Positions 1 to 6,923 of a stretch of DNA of 13,166 nt are shown here, in pieces; positions within the stretch are counted from its first letter, which is position 1; every line of letters begins with the position of its first letter. The translations under genes and the position numbers were made by a program. The notes beneath the pieces are model-generated. The model had not been told where the DNA came from and ran no database searches. It saw nothing but the letters and a program-made list of their open reading frames with translations. The stretch comes from Thermoplasmatales archaeon (GTDB lineage Archaea > Thermoplasmatota > Thermoplasmata > Methanomassiliicoccales > Methanomethylophilaceae): the NCBI GenBank assembly GCA_012522645.1, contig JAAYKC010000107.1, forward strand, positions 1 to 13,166, read 5' to 3'.

Positions 1-525
1 CAGGACCTCTACTGAGAACGGGGGTATCTCAACGTCGGATATGACTATGTTCATGTTCGCTGATACCTTCAGGCTGATCAGCCTATCAAGATAGGATCCG
101 CTCACCTCAATGGTCAGAGGCAGGTACAGACCATCATCCTCCGAGCCGAAATTGGCCGCTAAGGCTGCGATCAGCACAGAGGGGATGAATACCTCCGAAT
201 GAACGTCCAGTACGTATTCACCGTTGCCTGTTACGGTCAGCGGCCCCTTCTTGAATATCTCGAGTCCCCCTCCGTTGCCGTCATCAATGCTCACGCCGGC
301 GTTTATGTCCGTTATGTCAAAAGGCAGGCCGGACGTGATCTTGTAGCTGCCTGTGATGATGGCCATCCCCGAATCCTCATCTATGTTCATGTCAAAAGGC
401 GTAACCTCTTCAAGGCCCATGTCGCCCTTGACCAAGGGTAAGACGGATAAGACCACTAATACGATCAAAGACAACGATATCAGCGTCACCGCAATGGAGG
501 CCGATTTATGGAGGAGTTTCGTCAT
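1..525 (-). CDS. Exported, N-terminally anchored protein of unknown function (3' end beyond the window)
   Basis: The reading frame is open from an ATG at 525 to the window edge (175 codons seen, no stop), so the C-terminus is missing. An in-frame TGA lies four codons before this ATG, so it is the first possible Met start. The product begins with a short basic stretch (MTKLLHKSA) and one hydrophobic segment at about residues 10-32, which reads as a signal anchor or uncleaved signal peptide. The rest is polar with alternating hydrophobic residues and repeated phrases such as TSGLPFDITDIN, LTVTGNGEYVLDV and LPLTIEVSGSYLDRL. This looks like beta-sandwich sheet in an extracytoplasmic domain, loosely like LEA14-type domains, but I do not recognise the family. 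It diverges from the PUA gene. A TATA-like box about 26 nt before the ATG fits a leaderless transcript. Confidence 0.75.
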   Translation of the reverse strand, partial: MTKLLHKSASIAVTLISLSLIVLVVLSVLPLVKGDMGLEEVTPFDMNIDEDSGMAIITGSYKITSGLPFDITDINAGVSIDDGNGGGLEIFKKGPLTVTGNGEYVLDVHSEVFIPSVLIAALAANFGSEDDGLYLPLTIEVSGSYLDRLISLKVSANMNIVISDVEIPPFSVEVL

Positions 526-548
526 CGGATGTACATCTCATTGATTAG

Positions 549-558
549 AATATAAATC
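549..558. promoter_or_regulatory. Shared AT-rich box of a divergent promoter
   Basis: The 85 bp between the minus-strand exported-protein gene and the plus-strand PUA gene contain a single clear TATA-like block. It reads ATATAAATC on plus and ATTTATATT on minus. From its centre, about 26 nt leftwards reaches 525-528, the ATG of the exported protein, which suggests leaderless initiation. About 26 nt rightwards reaches about 580, giving the PUA gene a leader of about 30 nt. Using one box in both directions is an inference from spacing only. Confidence 0.4.
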
Positions 559-610
559 ATACTGATAATGAGCATCGCCAATATTGAATATCCGTACAGC
601 ATCACTCGGG

Positions 611-1105
611 ATGATGGCCGATATCAGGATCAGGAAGAGGAAGAGGATGAGAGAGAAGGACGCCAGGTCCCTGAAGGAGGCCCTGGAGTCTGTATTGGGG
701 ACGGAAGTGTTCTCCGTGGACGATGCGGTTGATCTCGCAGAGAGCACGGATTTCGATGTGATCTTCGCCAAAGGGGAGATAGTGGGCCTCATCTACGGGG
801 ATAAGCCGTTCCTCACCATACGCGGGCTCCTCGAGTACAAGCCCCCCAAGAGATTCGTGACAGTCGATATGGGCGCAGTGCAGTACGTGACGAACGGGGC
901 CGACGTCATGGGCCCGGGCATAGTCGAAGCGGACCCGGAGATCTCGGAAGGGGACATGGTATGGGTCAGGGATATCAGGAACAAGGCCCCGTTGGCAGTC
1001 GGTGTGGCCCTGAGGGACGCCGGGGGGCTGTCCTCCAAAGAGAAGGGCAAAGCGGTCAGGACGATCCATAGCGTAGGCGACAGGCTGTGGAAGACCGGTG
1101 AATGA
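611..1105 (+). CDS. Archaeal PUA-domain RNA-binding protein (MCT-1/Tma20-like)
   Basis: The product is 164 residues from ATG 611; a second ATG at 614 and an upstream in-frame TTG at 584 are alternatives. The Met start is preferred because the basic N-terminus (ADIRIRKRKRMREKDA) is what this archaeal family usually starts with. Residues about 20-75 form the N-terminal pre-PUA domain (LKEALESVLG...GDKPFLTIRGLL). Residues about 80-155 form the PUA domain, with the typical stretch FVTVDMGAVQYVTNGADVMGPGI and then EGDMVWVRD and PLAVGVAL. PUA domains bind structured RNA; eukaryotic relatives (MCT-1, Tma20, eIF2D) act on the 40S ribosome, so a role in translation or ribosome recycling is likely but unproven. 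The stop overlaps the next gene's first ATG (ATGA at 1102-1105), indicating translational coupling. Confidence 0.85.
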   Translation: MMADIRIRKRKRMREKDARSLKEALESVLGTEVFSVDDAVDLAESTDFDVIFAKGEIVGLIYGDKPFLTIRGLLEYKPPKRFVTVDMGAVQYVTNGADVMGPGIVEADPEISEGDMVWVRDIRNKAPLAVGVALRDAGGLSSKEKGKAVRTIHSVGDRLWKTGE

Positions 1106-1476
1106 TGAGGAAAGGCACCATGAAGAAGAATGCCGCCGGAAAGGATGACAGGTCCCATGTGTTCGTGGACCTCAATGATATAGACGCGGCACCGGAGGCC
1201 CCGTCCGTCATGGTCAGGGTGGCAGAGGTTCGTTCGAAGGACGATATCCTCAGGATGAAGGAGAGCGTCGCGAAAGGATACATGATAATATTCGACACGT
1301 CCGGTTTCTCCCGCAGAGCCGGAGGTCCGGAGGGAGCGCGGGAGATGATCAGGGATCTGGCGTCCGAGACGAATACGTCACATCATGACATAAACGAGGG
1401 CGTTTCCGTCCTGGTGCAGTCGGGGACGAGGATGGAGAAGGTCAGGGTCGTAAGGAAGGACGGCAATGACAGGTAA
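1102..1476 (+). CDS. SepF-like (DUF552) protein, putative cell-division factor
   Basis: The product is 124 residues, small and cytosolic. The N-terminal 35 or so residues are charged and probably disordered. The remainder (MVRVAEVRSKDDILRMKESVAKGYMIIFD, then a helix REMIRDLASETN, then HDINEGVSVLVQSG and EKVRVVRK) follows the beta-alpha-beta-alpha-beta-beta order of the SepF core, in which a short strand of the type 'iGegvfvltP' closes the fold. SepF anchors FtsZ to the membrane in Gram-positive bacteria and in FtsZ-bearing archaea. Here no clear N-terminal amphipathic membrane-targeting helix is visible, so the assignment rests on the core only. The start is uncertain: ATG 1102 overlaps the upstream stop, while ATG 1120 has a closer purine-rich site (AGGAAAGG at 1108-1115). 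It overlaps the HD gene by 11 nt, so the three genes look like one operon. Confidence 0.6.
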   Translation: MMRKGTMKKNAAGKDDRSHVFVDLNDIDAAPEAPSVMVRVAEVRSKDDILRMKESVAKGYMIIFDTSGFSRRAGGPEGAREMIRDLASETNTSHHDINEGVSVLVQSGTRMEKVRVVRKDGNDR

Positions 1477-2800
1477 GGACAGGGTCATACACGATCCCCT
1501 TCACGGGGGCATACGGACGGACGGGGTCTTCATGGAACTCCTCGACAGGCCGGAGATGCAGAGGCTGCGCTCCGTAAGGCAGCTGGGCCTGGGCAACCTC
1601 GTCTTCCCGGGGGCGAACCATACAAGATTCGAGCACAGCCTGGGCGTCTATCATCTGGCAGGCAGGATGGCCTCATCCCTGCAGATGAACGCGGATGAGA
1701 CGAGAACGGTGCGTGCGGCGGCCCTCCTCCACGACATATGCCATCCCCCCTTCTCTCATACCCTGGAGGAGATACTCGGGAACGTGACGGGCCTGGACCA
1801 CATGGACCTTGCCAGGAAGCTCATCCACGGGGAGATCCCGTACATGCCGGAGTCCGACAGGGACCTGTTCGGGGGGATGGAGCCCCTTTCCAAGCTCCTT
1901 GAGGATGCGGGAATAGACCCCGGTGCGGTATGCGATCTGATAGAGTACCCCCGGTCCAGGAGCGGGGGGTTGGACCTGTTCATGTCGGACGGTTCCCCTC
2001 AGTCATTCTTCGAGAACAAGGATTACATTCATCAGATAATACACGGTCCCGTTGATGCGGATCAGATGGACTATCTGCTCAGGGACGCCCACTACACAGG
2101 GGTGGTCCTGGGGACCATAGACATAGACAGGCTGCTCAGCCAGATAAGGATAGACAACGGCCGGATGGTCGTGGGGAAGGGGGGCATAGCGGCCGCCGAG
2201 GGCCTGATGGTGTCCCGGGCCCTGATGTACTCCTCCGTGTACTATCACAAGACGGTCAGGATAGCCGAGATGATGCTCACCAAGGCAGCGGAGATATCCG
2301 GCGCAGACCTGTCGGAGCTGTACCTCATGAGCGACTGCACGTTCATCAACCACATCGTCGGGACCGGAGGCAGGGCCTCCGAACTGGCCAGGAAGGTCAT
2401 GAGCCGCAGGCTGTACAAGAATGCGTACGTCCTGCAGAATGCCAGCATGTCAGATGATGCCAAGGCCGACCTGTCCAGGTATGCGGGATATGCGGACAGG
2501 AAGTCTCTTGAGGCGGAGATCGCTCTCGAGGCGGGACTGGAGGACCACGAGGTCGTGATAGACATACCGTCCAAATCGATCCTGCTGTCCAAGGTGAAGA
2601 TAGGCAAGACCGACGTCTACATATCGGATGATGAGGGCCGTATGAAGCCGATCTTCAGGATATCGCCTCTGGCGAAGGCTCTGCAGAGCCGTGAGATATT
2701 CGACTGGGCGATAACGGTATCCTCTCCCCAGGAGCACACGGGGAAGGTGGCGGCGGCGTGCAGGAGGGTACTATCCTTTGATGACGCCGAGGGGCCTTAG
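1466..2800 (+). CDS. HD-domain phosphohydrolase (COG1078, SAMHD1/dGTPase-like)
   Basis: The product is 444 residues, the usual length for the COG1078 family. It opens with VIHDPLHGGI, the conserved start of these proteins. The metal-binding HD residues are visible: H57 in HTRFEHSLGVYHLA, H89-D90 in ALLHDICHPPFSHTLE (with H93 and H98), and the closing aspartate region VDADQMDYLLRDAHYTG at about 196-212. Relatives such as SAMHD1 and EF1143 cleave dNTPs to nucleoside and triphosphate; the physiological substrate here cannot be read from sequence. It is the third gene of the PUA/SepF-like operon and begins inside its neighbour (ATG 1466 before TAA 1474-1476). It ends with TAG and overlaps the convergent rtcB by 30 bp. 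If amber is partly read as pyrrolysine in this organism, the frame would continue for 50 codons to a TGA at 2951. Confidence 0.9.
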   Translation: MTGKDRVIHDPLHGGIRTDGVFMELLDRPEMQRLRSVRQLGLGNLVFPGANHTRFEHSLGVYHLAGRMASSLQMNADETRTVRAAALLHDICHPPFSHTLEEILGNVTGLDHMDLARKLIHGEIPYMPESDRDLFGGMEPLSKLLEDAGIDPGAVCDLIEYPRSRSGGLDLFMSDGSPQSFFENKDYIHQIIHGPVDADQMDYLLRDAHYTGVVLGTIDIDRLLSQIRIDNGRMVVGKGGIAAAEGLMVSRALMYSSVYYHKTVRIAEMMLTKAAEISGADLSELYLMSDCTFINHIVGTGGRASELARKVMSRRLYKNAYVLQNASMSDDAKADLSRYAGYADRKSLEAEIALEAGLEDHEVVIDIPSKSILLSKVKIGKTDVYISDDEGRMKPIFRISPLAKALQSREIFDWAITVSSPQEHTGKVAAACRRVLSFDDAEGP

Positions 2801-4222
2801 CCTGGCCACCCTGCCCGCCAACCCCGAACCGGACACGACGGAGACGACCTCTTCAACATCCTTGTACGTCTCGGGAGCCTCCTCCACCAATCCGCCGTCG
2901 GAACCGCTTCTGAGCATTATACCGTCCTTCTTGAGATCGGCCTTCACCTCTGACGCCCTGATCGACCTCAGCGCCGCTTTGCGGGACATCCTCCTGCCGG
3001 CGCCGTGGCAGCTGGAACCGAAGCTGAGGTCCATGGACCCCTGCAGGCCTACGAGCACATAGGTGCCCACGGACATATCCCCGGGGACGATGACCGGCTG
3101 ACCCACGGCCCTGTATCTCTCCGGCACGTCCGGGTGCCCGGCAGGGAATGCCCTCGTGGCCCCCTTCCTGTGGACCAGGACGTCCATCTCCCTGCCGTCC
3201 ACATTGTGGCGCTCCTTCTTCGCGATATTGTGGGCCACATCGTAGACCATGCTCATGCCCAGGTCCCCGGCGGAGGATCTGAAGACCTTCTCGAAGGACT
3301 CCCTGATCCAATGGGTTATCATCTGCCGGTTGGCCCAGGCATAGTTGGCACCGCATGACATGGCCGCGAAGTAGTCCGCCCCCTCCTCGGAATCAAGGGG
3401 GGCGCACGCCAATTGGGGATCGGGCAGGGATATGTCATGCTTCTTGATGTACCGTTCCATTTCGCGTATGTAATCAGTGGCTATCTGGTGGCCGCATCCT
3501 CTGGAACCGCAGTGGACCGTCACGGTGACCGTCCCCTTCTCCAGTCCGAATGCCTCGGCCGCCTCTTCGCCGAACACCTCATCCACCACATCCACTTCCA
3601 GGAAGTGATTCCCTGAGCCCAGGGACCCCAGCTGCGGTATCCCTCTCTCCTTGGCCTTATCGCTGACCTTGGACGGATCGGCGCTCTCCATGCGGCCGCC
3701 GTTCTCCGTGACATCAAGATCGTCATCCCAGCCGAATCCGTTCTCCACTGCCCAGCGGGACCCGTTCTCGAGCACATCATCGATCTGGTCCCGGGAGAGC
3801 CTCTTCAATCCCTTGGACCCCAATCCGGAGGGGATGTTGGCGTAGAGGGCGTCCATGAGAGGATCCAGTCTGCCTTTGAGGTCCTCTTCCCGCAGGTCCG
3901 TTCTTATGAGTCTCACACCGCAGTTTATGTCGAACCCTATCCCGCCCGGGGAGATATGCCCGGTCACGGCATCCACTGCGGCCACGCCGCCTATCGGGAA
4001 ACCGTACCCCCAGTGAACATCAGGCATTGCGACGGAGCTCCCGACGATGCCCGGCAGGCATGCGACATTGGCCGCCTGGAGCAGGGAATTGTCCTCGGAG
4101 ATGGAAGGGAGCATGCTCTCGGAAGCGAATATGACGGCATCGGTCCTCATGCAGGGGACGGCCCCCCTGGGCACGCGCCATCTGTAATCATCCACTCTCT
4201 CAAGATCCCCCTTCCACGACAT
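2771..4222 (-). CDS. rtcB: RtcB, tRNA-splicing RNA ligase
   Basis: RtcB joins 2',3'-cyclic-phosphate and 5'-OH RNA ends using GTP and Mn2+; in archaea it seals tRNA exons after intron removal. From ATG 4222 the product has 483 residues, typical for archaeal RtcB. The active-site motifs are present: PDVHWGYGFPIGG at 67-79, GGIGFDINCGVRL with metal ligand C101, GSGNHFLEV at 202-210, VHCGSRGCGHQ with H237, DVAHNIAKKE with H331, and SSCHGAGRRMSR at 403-414, whose H406 matches the guanylylated histidine. An earlier in-frame ATG at 4294 lies inside the tRNA-His gene and is rejected. GGAG lies about 11 nt upstream of 4222. The gene follows tRNA-His on the same strand and converges on the HD gene with a 30-bp overlap. 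Its stop is TAG, followed by 106 in-frame open codons. Confidence 0.96.
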   Translation of the reverse strand: MSWKGDLERVDDYRWRVPRGAVPCMRTDAVIFASESMLPSISEDNSLLQAANVACLPGIVGSSVAMPDVHWGYGFPIGGVAAVDAVTGHISPGGIGFDINCGVRLIRTDLREEDLKGRLDPLMDALYANIPSGLGSKGLKRLSRDQIDDVLENGSRWAVENGFGWDDDLDVTENGGRMESADPSKVSDKAKERGIPQLGSLGSGNHFLEVDVVDEVFGEEAAEAFGLEKGTVTVTVHCGSRGCGHQIATDYIREMERYIKKHDISLPDPQLACAPLDSEEGADYFAAMSCGANYAWANRQMITHWIRESFEKVFRSSAGDLGMSMVYDVAHNIAKKERHNVDGREMDVLVHRKGATRAFPAGHPDVPERYRAVGQPVIVPGDMSVGTYVLVGLQGSMDLSFGSSCHGAGRRMSRKAALRSIRASEVKADLKKDGIMLRSGSDGGLVEEAPETYKDVEEVVSVVSGSGLAGRVARLRPLGVIKG

Positions 4223-4255
4223 AGATGACAATCTCCGTTCTGATTGATAAATAGG

Positions 4256-4330
4256 GGCCGGGACCGAGATTTGAACCCGAGTCAGGGGATCCACAGTCCC
4301 CTAGGATAACCAAGCTACCCTATCCCGGCC
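4256..4330 (-). tRNA. tRNA-His (anticodon GUG)
   Basis: The complement folds as a cloverleaf. The acceptor arm GCCGGGA pairs fully with TCCCGGC. The anticodon stem GGGGA/TCCCC closes the 7-nt loop CTGTGGA with anticodon GTG after U33. The T arm is TCGGG-TTCAAAT-CTCGG. The identity is supported by the hallmark of tRNA-His: an encoded extra G at -1 (position 4330) opposite discriminator C73 (position 4256). No intron is present, and a full CCA tail is not encoded (CCT follows), so CCA must be added by the CCA-adding enzyme. rtcB starts 33 nt downstream on the same strand. Confidence 0.97.
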
Positions 4331-4356
4331 ATTAAGTACGCTGTGATTATATCTTC

Positions 4357-4366
4357 ATAATTAAAG
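4357..4366 (-). promoter_or_regulatory. Candidate TATA box for tRNA-His
   Basis: The minus strand reads CTTTAATTATG about 30-35 nt before the tRNA 5' end, giving an expected start of transcription a few bases before G-1. A second AT-rich patch (GATATAATC, about 4345-4353) is too close to the tRNA to be preferred. The call rests on composition and spacing only. Confidence 0.35.
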
Positions 4367-4376
4367 GTTGTTCAAG

Positions 4377-4405
4377 AGGCCGCGGCCTTTCAAGCCTTTC
4401 AAGCC
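4377..4405. repeat. 12-bp palindrome followed by a 9-bp tandem repeat
   Basis: AGGCCGCGGCCT (4377-4388) is a perfect palindrome. It runs straight into two copies of GCCTTTCAA (4385-4393 and 4394-4402) plus a third partial GCC. The unit lies in the 197-bp divergent gap between tRNA-His and argF. No function is evident; it could be a regulator site or chance in GC-rich DNA. Apart from the candidate promoter boxes I see nothing else in this gap. Confidence 0.5.
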
Positions 4406-4494
4406 GTCCGCATGCATACGGAATGTCTGAGAAAGGCTGCCGTTCCCGGATTCTTTTTCAAAGGGGCGCCCGCTCTGTCTGATTCAGGACACAA

Positions 4495-4504
4495 GGATTA
4501 ATTA
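4495..4504 (+). promoter_or_regulatory. Candidate TATA box of argF
   Basis: GGATTAATTA is centred about 28 nt before ATG 4528, so transcription would begin at or just before the start codon. This fits a leaderless argF mRNA, and no Shine-Dalgarno-like sequence is seen before the ATG. Confidence 0.4.
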
Positions 4505-4527
4505 CGCAGCACAAATTTCAAGATGGC

Positions 4528-5442
4528 ATGAAGAGGAACATCATATCAGTTCTGGACATGAAGGACGATATGCCTGAGATAGTGGATCTGGCAATAAAGC
4601 TGAAGAAGGAGCGCGGGCATCACGGTGATCCTCTGAAGGGCAAATCCCTGGCAATGATCTTCGAGAAGCCCAGCACCCGTACGAGGATATCCTTCGACGT
4701 GGCCATGAGCGAGCTGGGAGGCCACCCGCTCTACATAGAGATGTCCTCCACCCACATGGGAGGTCACAACGAGACCGTGGAGGATACCGCCCATGTGCTC
4801 AGCAGGCTCGTCCACGGCGTGATGTACCGTGCTTACGATTACAAGGTGATGGACCGCATAGGCGATACGGCGACGATACCCGTGATAAGCGGCCTGGACA
4901 ACCTGGAGCACCCGTGCCAGGCCCTGGCGGACATGATGACCATAAAGGAGAAGAAGGGCGGGTTCCAGGGCAAGAAGCTGGTCTATCTGGGTGACGGGAA
5001 CAATGTCTGCAACTCCCTGCTCTATGCATCCGCCATAATGGGGATAGACATGGTCGCCTGCTGTCCGGCCGTCAGGATGCCCAATGCGGAGATCATGCTC
5101 GGCGCCGCAAGGCTGGCCGAGAAGAACGGATGCCACATATCCGCATCCCATCAGCCGAAGGAGGCCTGCAGGGACGCCGACGTCCTGTACACTGATACAT
5201 GGGTCTCCTTGGGCGACGATACGCCCGTCGAGACGGCCGTGCGCATATTCAAGGACTATCAGATAAACAGCGAGCTCCTGTCCATAGCGAAACCGGACTG
5301 CATCGTCCTGCACTGTCTGCCCGCCCACAGGGGGTATGAGATAACCGATGAGGTGATGGACGGGCCTCAGAGCGCCGTGTTCGATCAGGCGGAGAACCGC
5401 CTCCACGCCCAGAAGGCAGTGCTGTACACACTGCTCAAATGA
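4528..5442 (+). CDS. argF: Ornithine carbamoyltransferase
   Basis: The enzyme transfers the carbamoyl group of carbamoyl phosphate to ornithine, giving citrulline in arginine biosynthesis. At 304 residues the length is normal for the anabolic cytosolic enzyme. The carbamoyl-phosphate loop FEKPSTRTRISFDVAM (STRTR at 49-53) and HPCQALADM (128-136) are intact. The ornithine side shows LGDGNNVCNSLL (154-165), DTWVSLGDD (223-231; most family members have SMG rather than SLG) and the catalytic HCLPAHRG (262-269, with C263). MKRNIISVLDMKDD is the usual N-terminus, and the ATG five bases upstream is followed directly by a stop. The last 8 nt overlap the convergent DHH gene. The overall pattern favours ArgF over aspartate carbamoyltransferase because of the HCLPAHRG motif. 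Confidence 0.96.
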   Translation: MKRNIISVLDMKDDMPEIVDLAIKLKKERGHHGDPLKGKSLAMIFEKPSTRTRISFDVAMSELGGHPLYIEMSSTHMGGHNETVEDTAHVLSRLVHGVMYRAYDYKVMDRIGDTATIPVISGLDNLEHPCQALADMMTIKEKKGGFQGKKLVYLGDGNNVCNSLLYASAIMGIDMVACCPAVRMPNAEIMLGAARLAEKNGCHISASHQPKEACRDADVLYTDTWVSLGDDTPVETAVRIFKDYQINSELLSIAKPDCIVLHCLPAHRGYEITDEVMDGPQSAVFDQAENRLHAQKAVLYTLLK

Positions 5443-6838
5443 CCTGGGCGGACACGAGGTCCTCGACGATATCCAGGAATTTCTCCTTCTTGTCCTCAGG
5501 TATGGTGGCACCGGCCGCTACGTTGTGGCCGCCGCCGAATCCTCCGACCAGTGAGGCCGCCGTCTTCATGACCTCCGACAGGTCCAGGCCTCTCCCGGCC
5601 ATGTCCCGCTCCGCCCTGGCGGAGACCTTCACGCCGTCCTCCGAATCGGCGAAGGCGATTATGGGCAGGCCGCGGTAGGCCCCGTCGCCGTTGAGCAGCA
5701 TGCCTGCGACTATGCCGAGGACAGTGTCCTTTATGTCGCCGCCCGCATCGAAATACTGTATGTACCTGCGCACCTTCAGCAGGTCGTTCTTCCTGATATG
5801 GTCGATGGCACCGGAGATGTTGCGCTTGTGCATGCTCCTGTTCTCCTTCGATGCCTTCACAGCATCCTCGTCCCCCATGCATATGCGCATCCCGGTGGGC
5901 GCATCATCATATCTTCCGCAGGAGTTCAGGAGTGTTGCGAACTCCTTCGCATCATGTCTGTCCGTCCCTCTCGGGAAATCGGTGAGGACGTACGTCTCGC
6001 CCACCAGCCTCTCCCGGTCCTTCTCCCTGACGAATGACAGGAGGGCATCGGTCGCCGCCGCCCTCTCCTCTTCGCTGAGATCCGTCCAGCATCTGTTCCT
6101 CCTGCCCTCCTTCAGAGGGATCCCCAGTCTGGCATAGAAGGCCGCGCAGGCCTCCTGCTCGTTGGACAGGCCCGGAATCTCCGGGTCCGACCCGTACTGC
6201 AGGAAGCCCGTCAGGGGCCTCGTCTCCCTGCCGTACAGCCTGACATCTTCCTTTATCTCAAGGTTCCCCTCGGATACGGCGTCCCCTAGGATCGCCCTGT
6301 TGATCCCGGAGAGCCCGCTGCCGGAGTCCTGCATATCCCCGCATGCTCCGACTATCGCAAGATATGCAAGGTCCGTGTTCGCTGGATCGATGCTCTTGGC
6401 CACCAGATACGTCACCCCGGCCCCGCTGAGGTCGGAGGATCCGTCATATCCGTGGTCATGAGGATTCACATGCACTATCCGATTGAAATCCCCCAGTGAG
6501 GTCTGGCCCTTCCTCCAGGATGAATCGGGGACGTGATGGTCCGTGATCACTATGCCGTCCTTCCTGAGCCGGGACAGGTATCCGCTGCCCAGGTCCGAAA
6601 TCCAGACCAGGGATCTGGAGCTGTTATTGACGGCATCTATCGCATCCTCTCCCATCTTGCTGAAGAAGAGGACGTCATAATCCTTGTTGAGCCTCTCGCA
6701 GACGATCGCGGATATGGCCGCCGCCGATATGCCGTCGGCATCTATGTGTGAGACGATCAGGATATCGTCGGCCCCGGACACCGCCTCCGCGGCAGCCTTC
6801 ACGGCCTTCTCCAAGCCCCCGAGATCCATTTGCCGCAT
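5435..6838 (-). CDS. DHH/DHHA1 phosphoesterase, archaeal RecJ-like (GAN-type) exonuclease
   Basis: The product has 467 residues. The N-terminal DHH domain shows the Mn-binding motifs in order: VSHIDADGISAAA (D33, D35), ISDLGSG (D82), TDHHVP (D100, H101, H102), HVNPHDHGYDG and the closing GACGDMQ (D168). The C-terminal DHHA1 domain ends with GGFGGGHNVAAGATIP at about 432-447, the conserved substrate-binding loop. Archaeal members of this size include GAN, the GINS-associated nuclease of the replisome (a Cdc45/RecJ relative), and other RecJ-like exonucleases; which one this is needs a tree. ATG 6838 has GGTGA 4 nt upstream; a second ATG at 6829 is an alternative. No signal peptide or membrane segment is visible, so it is cytosolic. 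It converges on argF with an 8-nt overlap and diverges from the metallophosphoesterase gene across 85 bp. Confidence 0.85.
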   Translation of the reverse strand: MRQMDLGGLEKAVKAAAEAVSGADDILIVSHIDADGISAAAISAIVCERLNKDYDVLFFSKMGEDAIDAVNNSSRSLVWISDLGSGYLSRLRKDGIVITDHHVPDSSWRKGQTSLGDFNRIVHVNPHDHGYDGSSDLSGAGVTYLVAKSIDPANTDLAYLAIVGACGDMQDSGSGLSGINRAILGDAVSEGNLEIKEDVRLYGRETRPLTGFLQYGSDPEIPGLSNEQEACAAFYARLGIPLKEGRRNRCWTDLSEEERAAATDALLSFVREKDRERLVGETYVLTDFPRGTDRHDAKEFATLLNSCGRYDDAPTGMRICMGDEDAVKASKENRSMHKRNISGAIDHIRKNDLLKVRRYIQYFDAGGDIKDTVLGIVAGMLLNGDGAYRGLPIIAFADSEDGVKVSARAERDMAGRGLDLSEVMKTAASLVGGFGGGHNVAAGATIPEDKKEKFLDIVEDLVSAQVI

Positions 6839-6893
6839 TCTGTCACCGGGGGTGTTATAGTCCGCATATTGAAAAACAGTTGCTATGCGCAGG

Positions 6894-6902
6894 TTCTAAA
6901 TC
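6894..6902 (+). promoter_or_regulatory. Candidate TATA box of the metallophosphoesterase gene
   Basis: TTCTAAATC is centred about 26 nt before ATG 6924, consistent with a leaderless start. GAAGG just before the ATG could also act as a weak ribosome site, so both modes remain possible. Confidence 0.3.
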
Positions 6903-6923
6903 CGCGACGGACGATGAAGGGCC

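Noticed and set aside
2853..3356. A 167-codon open frame in another frame of the rtcB strand
   Set aside because: It is a frame shadow inside rtcB with Arg/Gly-rich composition and no motif.
4223..4294. Upstream in-frame start for rtcB at 4294 (24 extra residues)
   Set aside because: The extension lies largely in the tRNA-His gene, and ATG 4222 gives the normal RtcB length and N-terminus with a purine-rich site upstream.
4546..5511. A 321-codon open frame antisense to argF
   Set aside because: argF is unmistakable on the plus strand; the antisense product is His/Gly/Arg-rich with no recognisable motif, as expected for the complement of GC-rich coding DNA.
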